Source: Lolium rigidum
Lineage: Eukaryota > Streptophyta > Magnoliopsida > Poales > Poaceae
Direction of reading: 5' to 3'
Length of the DNA stretch: 64,000 nt
Assembly (NCBI RefSeq): GCF_022539505.1
Contig: NC_061514.1
Coordinates: forward strand, 40,722,869 to 40,786,868
The notes under the pieces were generated by a model. It saw only the letters and a list, made by a program, of their open reading frames with translations. It was not told the DNA's origin and did not search any database. A program made the translations under genes and the position numbers. This document shows positions 1 through 10,346 of this stretch, one piece after another. How positions within the stretch are numbered: the stretch's first letter is position 1; each line of letters begins with the position of its first letter.

Positions 1-468
1 TGTGGCAAATTTAGGATCAGGAGATAGCTTATGTCTAACAGTATATTGTGCGAGAAACTTTTTAATTTTTCTTGCATCAGCAGTAGCATTGCATCTATTA
101 ATAAAATCATCATTAAGCTCAACATAATCCTCATCAGGATCATCACTAGAATAATCAAGTTCAGGTGGATTAACAGGTGTAGCATCATTTTCATTAGGAG
201 TTTCAGCATTTTCAATTTGTCTAGACCTAGCAATTGTAGCATCTAGAAAGGATCCCAATGAACCACTATCATCAAGCACAGCAGAAATATTATCAATATT
301 ATGAGAATTTTCAGATTCAGCAGAAGTACCAGCAAGTGAAGCTTGCAGCGGTGAAACAAGTGGACTTATCACAGATGGTGAATCAAGAGTAGCAGAGGTA
401 CTCAGAGTTGTACCTTTTCTTGTAGTGGATGGTAATATGGCGACTTTAGAATCGCGAGGTTTACCCAT
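1..468 (-). CDS. gag: gag N-terminus of E1 (partial)
   Basis: The minus strand is open from an ATG at 468-466 to the window edge (156 codons). It encodes the same N-terminal gag sequence as E2, opening MGKPRDSKVAILPS and containing ELDYSSDDPDEDYVELN. Gag would form the virus-like particle in the cytoplasm. This copy is uninterrupted across the two places where E2 is frameshifted (near 7380 and 7740), so it is a useful reference for judging which of the E2 breaks are real. The C-terminal part of the protein is not in the window. Confidence 0.8.
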   Translation of the reverse strand, partial: MGKPRDSKVAILPSTTRKGTTLSTSATLDSPSVISPLVSPLQASLAGTSAESENSHNIDNISAVLDDSGSLGSFLDATIARSRQIENAETPNENDATPVNPPELDYSSDDPDEDYVELNDDFINRCNATADARKIKKFLAQYTVRHKLSPDPKFAT

Positions 469-527
469 TATGGAGAATTTGCAGCGAACAATATCAATCC
501 AAGTGAACCTCCAAATAAAGCTATGCT

Positions 528-544
528 CCCCGGCAACGACGCCA
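528..544 (-). other. Primer-binding site of E1
   Basis: Minus-strand TGGCGTCGTTGCCGGGG lies 11 bases inside the LTR end. It resembles the tRNA-Asp 3' end used as primer by Athila-type elements (TGGCGCCGTTGCCGGGGA from memory of the family), with one mismatch. It sets the orientation of E1. Confidence 0.75.
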
Positions 545-555
545 GAAAACAGTCT

Positions 556-1952
556 TGAAAACCCACAAGTATAGGGGATCGCAGCAGTCTTCGCGGGAAG
601 TAAAACCCAATTTATTGATTCGACACAAGGGGAGACAAAGAATACTTGAAAGCCTTAACAGCGGAGTTGTCAATTCAGCTGCACTGGAAACAGACTTGCT
701 CGCAAGAGTTTATCGATAGTAACAGCTTTATAGCGATAGCAGTAGTGAAATAACGACGACAGTGTGACAGAGACAGCAGTAGTGATTATAGTAAACGAGC
801 AGGATTAAAATACTGTAGGCACGGGGATGGATGACGGGCGTTGCATGGATGAGAGAAACTCATGTAACAATCAAAGCAGGGCATTTGCGAGATAATAATA
901 AAGCGGTGTCCAAGTACAAAGCAATCCATAGGCATGTGTTCCATATATAGTCGTACGTGCTCGCAATGAGAAACTTGCACAACATTTTTCGTCCTACCAG
1001 CCCGGTGGCAGCCGGGCCTCTAGGGAATCTCATTGGATATTAAGGTACTCCTTTTAATAGAGTATCGGAGCAAAGCATTAACACTCCGTGAACACATGTG
1101 ATCCTCACATCACCGCCATCCCCTCCGGTTGTCCCAATTTCTGTCACTTCGGGGCCTTTGGTTCCGGACAGCGACATGTGTATACAACTTGCAGGTAAGA
1201 TCATAAAACAATGCATATCATGATGAAACAATAACATGTTCAGATCTGAGATCATGGCACTCGGGCCCTAGTGACAAGCATTAAGCATAACAAGTTGCAA
1301 CAATATCATCAAAGTACCAATTACGGATACTAGGCACTATGCCCTAACAATCTTATGCTATTACATGACCAATCTCATCCAATCCCTACCATCCCCTTCA
1401 GCCTACATCGGGGGAATTACTCACACATGGATAGGGGAAACATGGATGGTCGATGGAGAGGCGTCGGTGGTGATGATGGCGATGATCTCCTCCAATTCCC
1501 CGTCCCGGCGGAGTGCCAGAATGGAGTTTCTGGTCCCCGAGACGGAGTTTCGCGATGTGGCGGCGTACTGGAGGGTTTTGGCGACTTCGACTTCTCTTCC
1601 GCGATTTTTAGATCGAACCCCTTAAGTAGTCCAGAGGGGGCGTCGGAGGCCAGCCGAGAGGGCCACACACTAGGGCGGCGCGCCCCCCTGGGCCGCGCCG
1701 GCCTGGTGTGTGGGGCCCTCGGGCCTCCACCTGGCTTGCCCTTCTGGCTCCCTGAGTCTTCTGGTAAAATAGGCACATTGATGTAAATTCCGAGGATTTT
1801 CCCAAAAGTTGAATTTCTGCACAAAAACAAGACACCAGAGCAATTCTGCTGAAAACAGCGTTAGTCCGTGTTAGTTGTATCCAAAATACACAAATTAGAG
1901 GCAAAACAATAGCAAAAGTGTTTGGGAAAGTAGATACGTTTTGGACGTATCA
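556..1952 (-). repeat. 5' LTR of E1 (1,397 bp)
   Basis: On the minus strand the LTR opens TGATACGTCCAAAACG at 1952. It should end in TATCA, but reads TTTTCA at 556, where E2 has TTATCA. It aligns along its length with the E2 LTRs (5834-7230, 34906-36308), including the terminal stretch shared by this LTR family. Several open frames on both strands at 1355-1904 are GC-rich LTR sequence, not genes. A promoter is expected inside the LTR but I could not place a convincing TATA box. Confidence 0.85.
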
Positions 1953-3143
1953 GACTACTCTAGTTGGGAACTTGTGAATTGAAATGACTTTGAAAACCTT
2001 GGAATGATGAGTCATTCTATTGAAAGATTTTGAAGGTGAATATGATTTGTGAATGACTTGGTGAATTTTACCAAAACTGATGGTTGGGTTCGGATGCGAT
2101 ACCATTCCAATTTTACAAGTACCCCCACAATACCTGAATCTGGGTAAGGCTTAGCTGGAAACTTATGTATTTTAGTATGGGTTCCCTCTGAACAAGCGTC
2201 ATAGGGGTTATGCCGAGGCTGCCTCCATTGAATGTGAAATAATGTGAAATGAGGTGAATGTCCTACCCAAGCCCTGTGCAGTTCCCGGGTTGACGGTTTG
2301 TTTTCACCGGGAGGCCAAGCTCATGGGGAGAGGTGCCTGTACTAGATTATGTAAATGAAAGGTTAGGATTGGTAGTTCGCGTACTGTGTACGATAAATCA
2401 GGGCCAGTTACCCCTGACGAACTATTGCAATTGTTGTGGCACAAGTGTACAACCTCTGCAGAGTTTAACCTATTCGAATAGCCGCGTCCGCGGTCATGGA
2501 CAGTTGGAAAGGCCATACTGTTCCGCCATCAGAACTTTTCTAAAAATATGAATGGTGACTTGTGATTTGAATTGAAAGGTGACTTTGACTTTGAATCACA
2601 ACTGAGTTGTGGGAATGACACTAATGTTCCCACTTGAGTTAGTTAAGCAAATGAAGAGTTTTGATGATTAAAGTGTTTATGAAATAAAATTGGCTTTATG
2701 CAAACGAAACTAGAGCTTAGAACCCCCTTGCTATAGTTGAGAGTATTTACCTTAGTATTAGTTTGTGAGTACTTTAAAGTACTCATGGCTGTGTCCCTGG
2801 CTATTCAAATAGCCAGACTATGAAGACGAGTACCAGAACCCGGAAGAAGGACAGCAGGACGTCTATGACAACTAGGATCACTCCTGACGTCAACAGTTGC
2901 CTGTGGAATAGATGGACCACTACTACGCTATTTCGCTTCCGCTATGTGTTATGTAATTGATCAATAGAACTTCTATTATTGTAATGAGACTGGATCATGT
3001 GATCCTTTATTTGTAAGACGATTATGTGTTGTAATGAATGATGTGTTGTGATATCAATCTATTATGTCTCGCAAAAACAATATTCCTGGGATTGCGAGGA
3101 ATGGCATAGTAGGCATCTGGACTTAAAAATCCGGGTGTTGACA
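1953..3143. repeat. X: truncated LTR of another gypsy-like element
   Basis: The sequence ends with ...CCGGGTGTTGACA at 3143. On the other strand this opens TGTCAACACCCGG, a typical grass LTR terminus. It lies directly in the middle of a Harbinger transposase frame (H1), so this end is a true insertion boundary; 3144-3148 (acgtt) would be the target duplication. The left part was split by insertion of E1 at 1952/1953 and continues off-window. No internal coding sequence is present here, so it may be a solo LTR or one end of a larger element. Orientation is not certain. No gene is visible in the interval. Confidence 0.65.
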
Positions 3144-3718
3144 ACGTTGATATCATTGTTTGTTCCTGCCATGCCAAAAAATGCATGCTAAATCCAAAGC
3201 TCTTGGTCTGCCACCGCCTCAAGAATGACACTGCACTCACCAGTATGGCCCTTGTAGATCCCCTGCCAAGCAAAAAGGCAATTCTTCCAGCCCCAATGCA
3301 TACAATAAATGCTTCCGAGCATCCCAGCAAACCCTCTTGCTGCATTCTTCTGCAGGATCCGAGCTATATCATCTGCTCTTGGTTCTCTCAAATAATCTTT
3401 ACCAAACACCGCTATGACGACTCAGCAGAACCTCTAGAGAGTCTCTGTGCATTTCGACTCTACCATCCGTAGGTAGTCATTGGCTGTATCTGGAGGAGAT
3501 CTGTATGCAAGACAGCGCATTGCAGCAATGCACTTCTGAATTGAGGTGAAGCCCCACAAATCTGTGCAATCTTTCTTGGCCATGAAGTACGTGTCGTACT
3601 CCCTACGCTGTGGACAATCTTCAAGAACAGATCCTTGTTCATCTAGAGGGGTGGGAGTCCGCTCGGGCGTGTATACGAGGTGGGAAAATGGTGTGTCTGG
3701 CTGCCAGGCGGAGCCCAC
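3144..3718 (-). pseudogene. Harbinger-type DDE transposase, N-terminal part
   Basis: The minus strand encodes the DDE nuclease of the 'plant transposon protein' family. Visible motifs are [40 protein letters not shown], the first catalytic block [16 protein letters not shown], and [20 protein letters not shown]. The frame breaks around 3410-3435 and at the stop after ELWI. It is cut at ...NNDINV by LTR X. The first catalytic Asp, normally in SIDCMHW, is Tyr here, so this copy could not have been active even before it was split. H3 keeps the Asp. Confidence 0.75.
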
Positions 3719-3919
3719 ACTCGTTTTCAGAAGTGTCGCGAGGTGCCGGCGCGCCCGATTCGCTCCCTTAGCGAAGGGACCGGCACGGGGTTGCCGGCGA
3801 TTCTATTGGGCTCCAAAATTGGTCGGCGCCGTTTGAGGCTCACCGGTGCGAGCCCATTTTCGCTGTCGGCCCCCAAAATGCTATCGGGACCGCTAACTGG
3901 GGCACCGGTGGAGATGCTC
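3144..3919 (-). mobile_element. H1: PIF/Harbinger element, right part
   Basis: The right end reads GGAGATGCTC followed by TAA (3920-3922), the terminal inverted repeat and 3-base target duplication typical of PIF/Harbinger elements. The interior holds a transposase gene on the minus strand. The left part, encoding the C-terminal half of the transposase, is separated off by LTR X at 3143/3144 and is not in the window. H3 at 40098-42196 is a more complete relative. Confidence 0.75.
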
Positions 3920-3922
3920 TAA

Positions 3923-4591
3923 TAGCACGAGTAAAGCCCGTTGCTCGTCGCTAACGTCTAAGGTATCGAGATCATTGTCAAAGTTGTCGGAATCCCCGTC
4001 CATCCCATGTTGGCCGTGGGATGCCGTATCTCAGTCATCACCACCGCCTCGGCCTCCACCATCGCCATCGCCTCGCATGCCATGTCATCTGCCATCGCCC
4101 CCATTCCCTCGTGGTATGGCCCGAGGACCTCCTCACGTTCCACTTCCTTAGTGTACGCGGTGGTCTACTCCGCCTCGAATGTCTCCCTCATGGCGATCTC
4201 CGCCGCATCGGCATCGTCTGGGAAGCGGGCGCGCACGATCTCGCGGGTCCTCATCCAGGTGGCATCACAGTTAGGTATGGTTGCTTTCTAGGGTTTGGTT
4301 GTCCACCCAACGATACCATCACTCTAATAGCCACGACCACGACGAGAAACGAGCGACCGCGGGTAGGAAATTAGAGGCCGAGCATGGGAAACGGCCAAGC
4401 AGAAACCGAGTGGGCGCACGAGATGCAGGCTAGGCGGTTGGCAATGGGAGATGCCGGCATTAATCGCCAGGGCACGTCGGCCTAGGTTTTGCACACACCT
4501 CAAACCAATGGCGCATATCTATCTGCAAGCTTTCCCAGATTAAGCAAAAAAAAAATCGTGTCTAAAATAAATCAGCCCGCTGGAGATGCCC
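3923..4591 (-). mobile_element. H0: Harbinger-like remnant
   Basis: The right end CTGGAGATGCCC followed by TAA (4592-4594) looks like another PIF/Harbinger terminus. The minus strand around 4291-3958 gives an Ala/Glu/Met-rich acidic reading (…REIVRARFPDDADAAEIAMRE… then …YHEGMGAMADDMACEAM…), interrupted by one stop. It resembles low-complexity regions in transposon-borne ORFs, but I cannot assign a function. No left terminus is visible. H1 may have inserted into this element or the two may simply abut. Confidence 0.4.
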
Positions 4592-4594
4592 TAA

Positions 4595-4930
4595 GCTACA
4601 TCGATGATGGATCAGGCAAAATAACGGCCAAAGCTATGCTAGCTACGGTACCTACCTATCGAGACGCGTACCAGTGTCAGTGTCGCCGTCACCGTCTAGC
4701 TGAAACGCACACGGCATGATTTGGTCGTAGAGTTTAGATGCGTAGGTATGTGCCGGGAGGGGCTCACTGGCCGTAGCCGGACGTTGGTGAGAGCTGCGCT
4801 TCAACTACCAGTCGACCGGCCAGGCACAATGGTGTACAAGAATATCAAATGACGAACGATGCTTGGCAGGAGTAGACCGGAACTATTTCGAGATTTCTTT
4901 AATCCAACACGCCCTTCTCTTCCTCTTTCG
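4595..4930. other. Unassigned spacer
   Basis: I see no coding sequence, repeat boundary or RNA gene here. It is the sequence between the H0 terminus and the TTA target site of H2. Confidence 0.5.
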
Positions 4931-5438
4931 TTAGGCCATCTCCAGCGACGCGACGCATTTTAATGTCCGTCCGCGAGCGTCCGTTTGCGTCGCGCTGCGG
5001 ACGCAAAAATGACCGTTTTTGTCCGCGCGTCCGTTTGCGTCTAGGGTCTGCTCCAGCGGGGCGACGCATTTAATTTTTTTTTTCCTTTCTTCCCTCTTCT
5101 CCATTTAAACATAGTTTCAAATACAACATTTTAAAACATGATTTTACACAAACTAACACATATTTAGGCACATGGTTTACACAAACTAACACATAGTTTG
5201 AACCATGGTTGACACAAATATAAAATTTAAAAAAATAGAAGCCAGTTGTGTTGATTTCCGTATGTTCGCTGCCAAGGAAGAACATTCGAGGGCACACCCA
5301 ATCACCCAAACTGGAAAATCCAGCGGGAGGAGACGGTGCCCTTGTTGGTTCTACCGAGGAAGAACAGACAGAGACCTTCACTACTGGCTTCGTCTGGCCT
5401 ATAGCCAGATTCGCTGCACAGAAAGAACACTCGACGTT

Positions 5439-5828
5439 CTAACTATCGGTGTCGGAGCCGGAGTCGTCGGTGTGGTAGTGCCTGCGGCAGGCTGTGTCGT
5501 CGAACACCTTGACGATCATCTCGATGTCCCCCTCGTAGAGGAAGGTGAGCTGGCAGCCGGGGTCGAGGTCGAGGTCACGGGCGAACTTGTCCCACCCCGT
5601 GTGCAGGTACATCTTGCCATGCCCGTCGAACAGGACCTCCACGGTCCAGCGGCAGAAGTTGCAGCTGGCCTCCCGTAGCTGCAAGTGCGCCGGCTCGACG
5701 CCATCAACGAACTCGGCGAACTTGTCCGGTAGCCGCTTGATGGCGAGTGGGTCGTCGTCCATGCGGAGGAGGAACTCGAAACAGCGCTCCTCCCGCGAGG
5801 ACGAGGAGGGCGCAGGCGACGGCGAGCG
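5439..5828 (-). pseudogene. B3-domain protein, C-terminal exon part (split gene)
   Basis: The minus strand encodes most of a plant B3 DNA-binding domain: a beta-strand opening CFEFLLRMDDD, RLPDKFAEFVDG, LQLREASCNFCRWTVEVLFDG, then MYLHTGWDKFARDLDLDPGC, LTFLYEGD and an acidic Ser/Asp tail to the stop at 5439. The spacing fits the B3 fold (strand, RLPxKF helix, W-x-V, GWxxF). The 5' part lies 30.5 kb away at 36309-36407, because E2 inserted at 5829-5833. Removing E2 and one TGGGG gives one uninterrupted 162-residue frame. A DNA-binding role is known for the family; binding by this protein is inference. Confidence 0.75.
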
Positions 5829-5833
5829 TGGGG

Positions 5834-7230
5834 TGATACGTCCAAAACGTATCTACTTTCCCGAACACTTTTGCTATTGTTTTGCCTCTAATTTGTGTAT
5901 TTTGGATGCAACTAACACGGACTAACGCTGTTTTCAGCAGAACTGTTCTGGTGTCTCGTTTTTGTGCGGAAATCCAACTTTCGGGAAAATCCTCGGAATT
6001 TATGCGAAAGGTCCTATTTTTCCGGAAGACTCACGGAGCCGGAAGGGCAAGCCGGTGGAGGCCCGAGGGCCCCACACCCTAGGGCGGCGCGGCCTAGGAG
6101 GGGCGCGCGGCCCTAGCGTGTGCCCCCTCGGCCGGCCTCCGACGCCCTCCCTCCGGACTACTTAAAGGGTTCGATCTAAAAATCGCGACCAAGAAGTCGA
6201 AGTCGCCGTGAAACCCTCCGGTACGCCGCCACATCGCGAAACTCCGTCTCGGGGGCCGAAGTCTGCGTTCGGCACTCCGCCGGGACGGGGCATTGGAGGA
6301 GATCATCGCCATCATCACCACCGACGCCTCTCCATCGACCAGCCATGTTTCCCCCATCCATGTGTGAGTATTCCCCCGCTGTAGGCTGAAGGGGATGGTA
6401 GGGATTGGATGAGATTGGTCATGTAATAGCATAAGATTGTTAGGGCATAGTGCCTAGTGTCCGTAATTGGTACTTTGATGATATTGTTACAACTTGTTAT
6501 GCTTAATGCTTGTCACTAGGGCCCGAGTGCCATGATCTCAGATCTGAACATGTTATTGTTTCATCATGATATTCATTGTTTTATGATCTTACCTGCAAGT
6601 TGTATACACATGTCGCTGTCCGGAACCAATGGCCCCGAAGTGACATAAATCGGGACAACCGGAGGGGATGGTAGTGATGTGAGGATCACATGTGTTCACG
6701 GAGTGTTAATGCTTTGCTCCGGTACTCTATTAAAAGGAGTACCTTAATATCCAGTAGATCCCCTTGAGGCCCGGCTGCCACTGGCTGGTAGGACAAAAGA
6801 TGTTGTGCAAGTTTCTCATTGCGAGCACGTACGACTATATATGAAACACATGCCTATTGATTGCTTTGTACTTGGACACCGTTTTATTATTATCTGCAAA
6901 TGCCCTGCTTTTATTGTTACATGAGTTTCTCTCATCCATGCAACGCCCGTTATCCATCCCCGTGCCTAAAGTATTTTAATCCTGCTGTTTACTATAATCA
7001 CTACTGCTGTCTGTGTTACTTCTGTCTTCGTTATTTCACTCATCACTCATTGCTATAAAACTGTTACTATCGATAAACTCTTGCGAGCAAGTCTGTTTTC
7101 AGGTGCAGCTGAATTGACAACTCCGTTGTTAAGGCTTTCAAGTATTCTTTGTCTCCCCTTGTGTCGAATCAATAAATTGGGTTTTACTACCCGCGAAGAC
7201 TGCTGCGATCCCCTATACTTGTGGTTATCA
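5834..7230 (+). repeat. 5' LTR of E2 (1,397 bp)
   Basis: The LTR opens TGATACGTCCAAAACG and ends GGTTATCA. The 3' LTR is 1,403 bp. Most differences between the two are at CAG/CTG sites (for example CTG to CCG, CAG to CGG). The true divergence, and so the insertion age, is probably lower than the raw count suggests. Confidence 0.9.
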
Positions 7231-7242
7231 AGACTCGTTTTC

Positions 7243-7260
7243 AGGCGCCGTTGCCGGGAG
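7243..7260 (+). other. Primer-binding site of E2
   Basis: AGGCGCCGTTGCCGGGAG starts 12 bases inside the 5' LTR end and resembles the tRNA-Asp primer site of Athila-type elements (TGGCGCCGTTGCCGGGGA from memory). It sets the plus orientation. Confidence 0.75.
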
Positions 7261-7317
7261 CATAGCTTTATTTGGAAGTTCACTTGGATTGATATTGTTC
7301 GCTACAAATTCTCCATC

Positions 7318-9477
7318 ATGGGTAAAACTCGCGATCCTAAAGTCGCCATATTACCATCCACTACAAGAAAAGGTACAACTCGAGTACCTCTGCTACTCTT
7401 GATTCACCATCTGTGATAAGTCAACTTGTTTCACCGCCGCAAGCTTCACTTGCTGGTACTTCTGCTGAATCTGAAAATTCTCATAATATTGATAATGTTT
7501 CTGCTGTGCTTCATGATAGTGGTTCATTGGGATCCTTTCTAGATGCTACAATTGCTAGGTCTAGACAAATTGAAAATGCTGAAACTCCTAATGAGAATGC
7601 TGCTACACCTGTTAATTCACCTGAACTTGATTATTCTAGTGATGATCCTGATAAAGATTATGTGGAGCTTAATGATGATTTTATTAATAGATGCAATGCT
7701 ACTGCTGATGCAAGAAAAATTAAAAAGTTTCTCACACAATATACTCGTTAGACATAAGTTATCTCCTGATCCTAAATTTGCCACATCTCCTATATGCATT
7801 AAGGATAAAGATTATGATTTTTCTCTTGATCTATCTCATATAGCTATTGTAGAGAAAGCACCCTTTTGTGGTACTGAAAAAGAAAGTGCTGTAGAACACA
7901 TGATTGAACTTTCTTCTATGAGTAGCTTGTTTTCTGATGATGTCAAGATGCGTACTTACTTTGTCGCTAAAATTTTTCCTTTCTCATTAAAGGATGATGC
8001 TAAAACTTGGTATAATAATTTGCCTCCTGGTTCTATTAAAAGTCCAACTGATTTGCGTGATGTTTTCTTTCGAAAATACTTTCCTGCTAGTGCTCAACAT
8101 ATTGCTTTACAGAAAATTTATAGATTTGACCAGGGAGATGAAGAGAAATTGCCTGAGTCTTGGGCAAGATTTTGTTCTCTTATCAGAGCTCGACCTGGAC
8201 ATGATTTAGAAAAGAATGATCTACTTGATATATTTTATAGTGGACTAACCATTGAGTCTAGAGCATATTTGGATAGTTGTGCTGGTTGTGTTTTCAGGAA
8301 AAGAACTCCAGACGAAGCTAAAGAATTATTGGCTAAAATAGGCCGGAATCATGATGATTGGACCACACCTGAACCAACTCCAACGCCAATATTGAAGAAG
8401 AGGGGTTTAATTAAATTGAATGATGAAGATATGAGGGAAGCCAAGAAGTCTCTCAAGGAGAAAGGTATTAAATCCAAAGATGTGAAGAATCTACCTCCCA
8501 TAGAAGATATATGTGAGATAATTCCCCCTTCATCCATGATTGAAGTAAACTCCCTTCAACTCTTTACTAGGGAAGATATTCCGTATTCAAAACCTCCTGC
8601 TCAATGCTTAGATGAGTTTGATAATTATATTGTTAAGCAAGAAAATTTTAATATGAGAGTAGAGAATCATCTAATGGAAAATTTTCAAGCTATTAGCAAT
8701 TTGCATGATATTGTGGAGAGAACCTCCAATGATGTTAAGAAGCTTGTTAAACATTTTCAAATGATTCAAACTCAAATTGATGAACTCACTAAAGTGCAAA
8801 ATGACTTGTTAAAAAATAATTCTAAAGAGAAACATGCTTATGAAGTAACAACTAGAGGTGGTGTCTCTACCCAGGATACTCTATATCCTGAAGGGCATCC
8901 CAAAATAATTGAACAAGATTCCCAACGAATTGAAACTAGTGCTCCTTCTAAGAAAAAAAAGAAGAAACATAAAAATATTGTAGAATCCTCTGAACCTGTT
9001 AATGATCCTAATAGTATTTCTATTTCTGATGCTGAAACTGAAAGTGGTAATGAACATGATAATGGTAATGATAATGATAAGAATGATGCTTCTGATAAAG
9101 AAGAGGTTGAAGATGAACCTGACAAGCATGATAAAAATAAAAAGTATACTAAAGAAGATTTTATTGCTAAGAAACATGGTAATGAAAGAGAACCTTGGGT
9201 GCAAAAGCAAATGCCTTTTCCTGCTAAGAAACTAAAACCAAAGGAAGAAGAACACTATAATAAATTTTGCGATTGGATGAAACCTTTATTCTTGCAAATC
9301 CCTTTGACTGATGCTATTAAATTGCCTCTTTATTCAAAGTATATGAAAGATATTGTTACTAACAAAAGGAAAATCCCCAATGAGGAGATTTCCACTATGC
9401 TTGCTAATTACTCTTTCAATGGAAAAGTTCCAAAGAAGTTGGGCGACCCAGGTACCTACTATTCCTTGTTCTATTAA
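7318..9477 (+). pseudogene. gag: gag of E2 (frameshifted)
   Basis: Gag starts at ATG 7318 (MGKTRDPKVAILPS) and continues through three frames, shifting near 7380 and 7740, then is open for about 570 codons. It has a capsid-like core with KDDAKTWYNNLPPGSI, WARFCSLIRARPGH and FYSGLTIESRAYLDS, followed by a coiled region (NFQAISNLHDIVERT) and a Lys/Asp/Glu-rich linker. Both early shifts are single-base changes at CTG sites relative to E1, which reads through them, so they may be sequence errors. A further shift near 9450 separates gag from the protease. The product would be the capsid precursor. Confidence 0.8.
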
Positions 9478-9979
9478 GAATAATTATGTTAAAACTGCTC
9501 TATGTGACTTGGGAGCCGGTGTTAGTGTTATGCCTTTTTCTCTTTATAAGAGACTTTATTTAGATAAGTTGATACCTACTGATATATCTTTGCAAATGGA
9601 TGATAAATCTACTGCTATTCCGGTTGGTATATGTGAGGATGTTCCTGTTCAAGTTATTAATAACTGCTTGATATTAACTGATTTTGTTGTGTTGGAAATG
9701 CCTGAAGATGATAATATGTCTATTATTCTTGGGAGACTTTTTCTTAACACCGCAGGGGCTGTTATTGATTGCAATAAAGGAAAGGTTACTTTCAATGTTG
9801 ATGATAAGGAGCATACCGTCTATTTCCCCAAGAGGATTGATAAAGTGTGTGGAGTTAATACTATTTCTAATGTGAGAACTATCAAAGTGGGAACTATTGA
9901 TTGTCCTATATATGAGCCTAAAGAAGGTTATCAAAGTCTTATGATTGGATCCATATCAATACAATTCAAGGTAACATGA
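9353..9979 (+). CDS. Retroviral-type aspartic protease of E2
   Basis: Downstream of gag and overlapping it in another frame. From VPTIPCSIKNNYVKTALC the frame matches a gypsy protease. The catalytic motif is DLGAGVSVMP (D-[ST]-G with Leu in the Ser/Thr place), followed by the flap region and the ILGRLFLNTAGAVIDC block. The frame ends at 9979 just after a short tail. No reverse transcriptase follows; AT-rich non-coding sequence begins at once, which is unusual for an autonomous element. The Leu replacement may mean an inactive enzyme, although CDLGA-like variants are common in Athila-type copies. Confidence 0.75.
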   Translation: MLLTKGKSPMRRFPLCLLITLSMEKFQRSWATQVPTIPCSIKNNYVKTALCDLGAGVSVMPFSLYKRLYLDKLIPTDISLQMDDKSTAIPVGICEDVPVQVINNCLILTDFVVLEMPEDDNMSIILGRLFLNTAGAVIDCNKGKVTFNVDDKEHTVYFPKRIDKVCGVNTISNVRTIKVGTIDCPIYEPKEGYQSLMIGSISIQFKVT

Positions 9980-10346
9980 TTGATTTGAGGTTTATTTCTT
10001 CTTATGCTATGTAAAATTTATTTGGTGGCAAGACTTGATCAACCTTGTTAACAAATACTTTTTATATGCATAGAGGAGGTAAACAACATTTCTTTCTCCC
10101 TCCACTTGTCTTACTTGCTGTAGCACTTTTGATTTGCAAAGTTCCTTAGTTAATTAGAGATTTCAAAAAATTTCCTATCCAGTAATAATAAACTTAATGC
10201 CCAGAAATGTGCATTTTTCAAAGTTTTCAAAAATTCACAAAAATTATACCGTTGGTCCTATTTTTCGAAAATGCACCCGGGAGCACCTGGGGATGATCAG
10301 TGGGGCACCCCAGGGTGGCACCCCACAGGCCGGCGCGGCCAGCAAG
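9980..10346 (+). other. E2 non-coding sequence up to the E3 insertion
   Basis: AT-rich sequence followed by a GC-rich stretch ending ...GGCGCGGCCAGCAAG at 10346. No frame is recognisable. The last five bases (gcaag) would be the E3 target duplication; no matching copy is seen at the other side because that side was deleted. Confidence 0.6.

Larger units (their letters stand above)
1..1952 (-). mobile_element. E1: Athila-type gypsy element, 5' end only
   Basis: Read on the minus strand this is LTR, primer-binding site, then the start of gag, in the order expected for the 5' end of a Ty3/gypsy element. The rest lies beyond the left edge. Its LTR and gag match element E2 (5834 onward) closely, so both belong to one family. 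The outer LTR end at 1952 abuts unrelated LTR sequence X; bases 1953-1957 (gacta) would be one copy of the target duplication, but the other copy is off-window. Athila lineage is inferred from family resemblance to E2 and from the tRNA-Asp-like primer site. Confidence 0.85.

Noticed and set aside
1355..1904. Overlapping open frames of 86-143 codons on both strands
   Set aside because: They lie in the GC-rich part of the E1 LTR and recur in the E2 LTRs (6094-6432, 34954-35500) with different breaks; no domain is visible.
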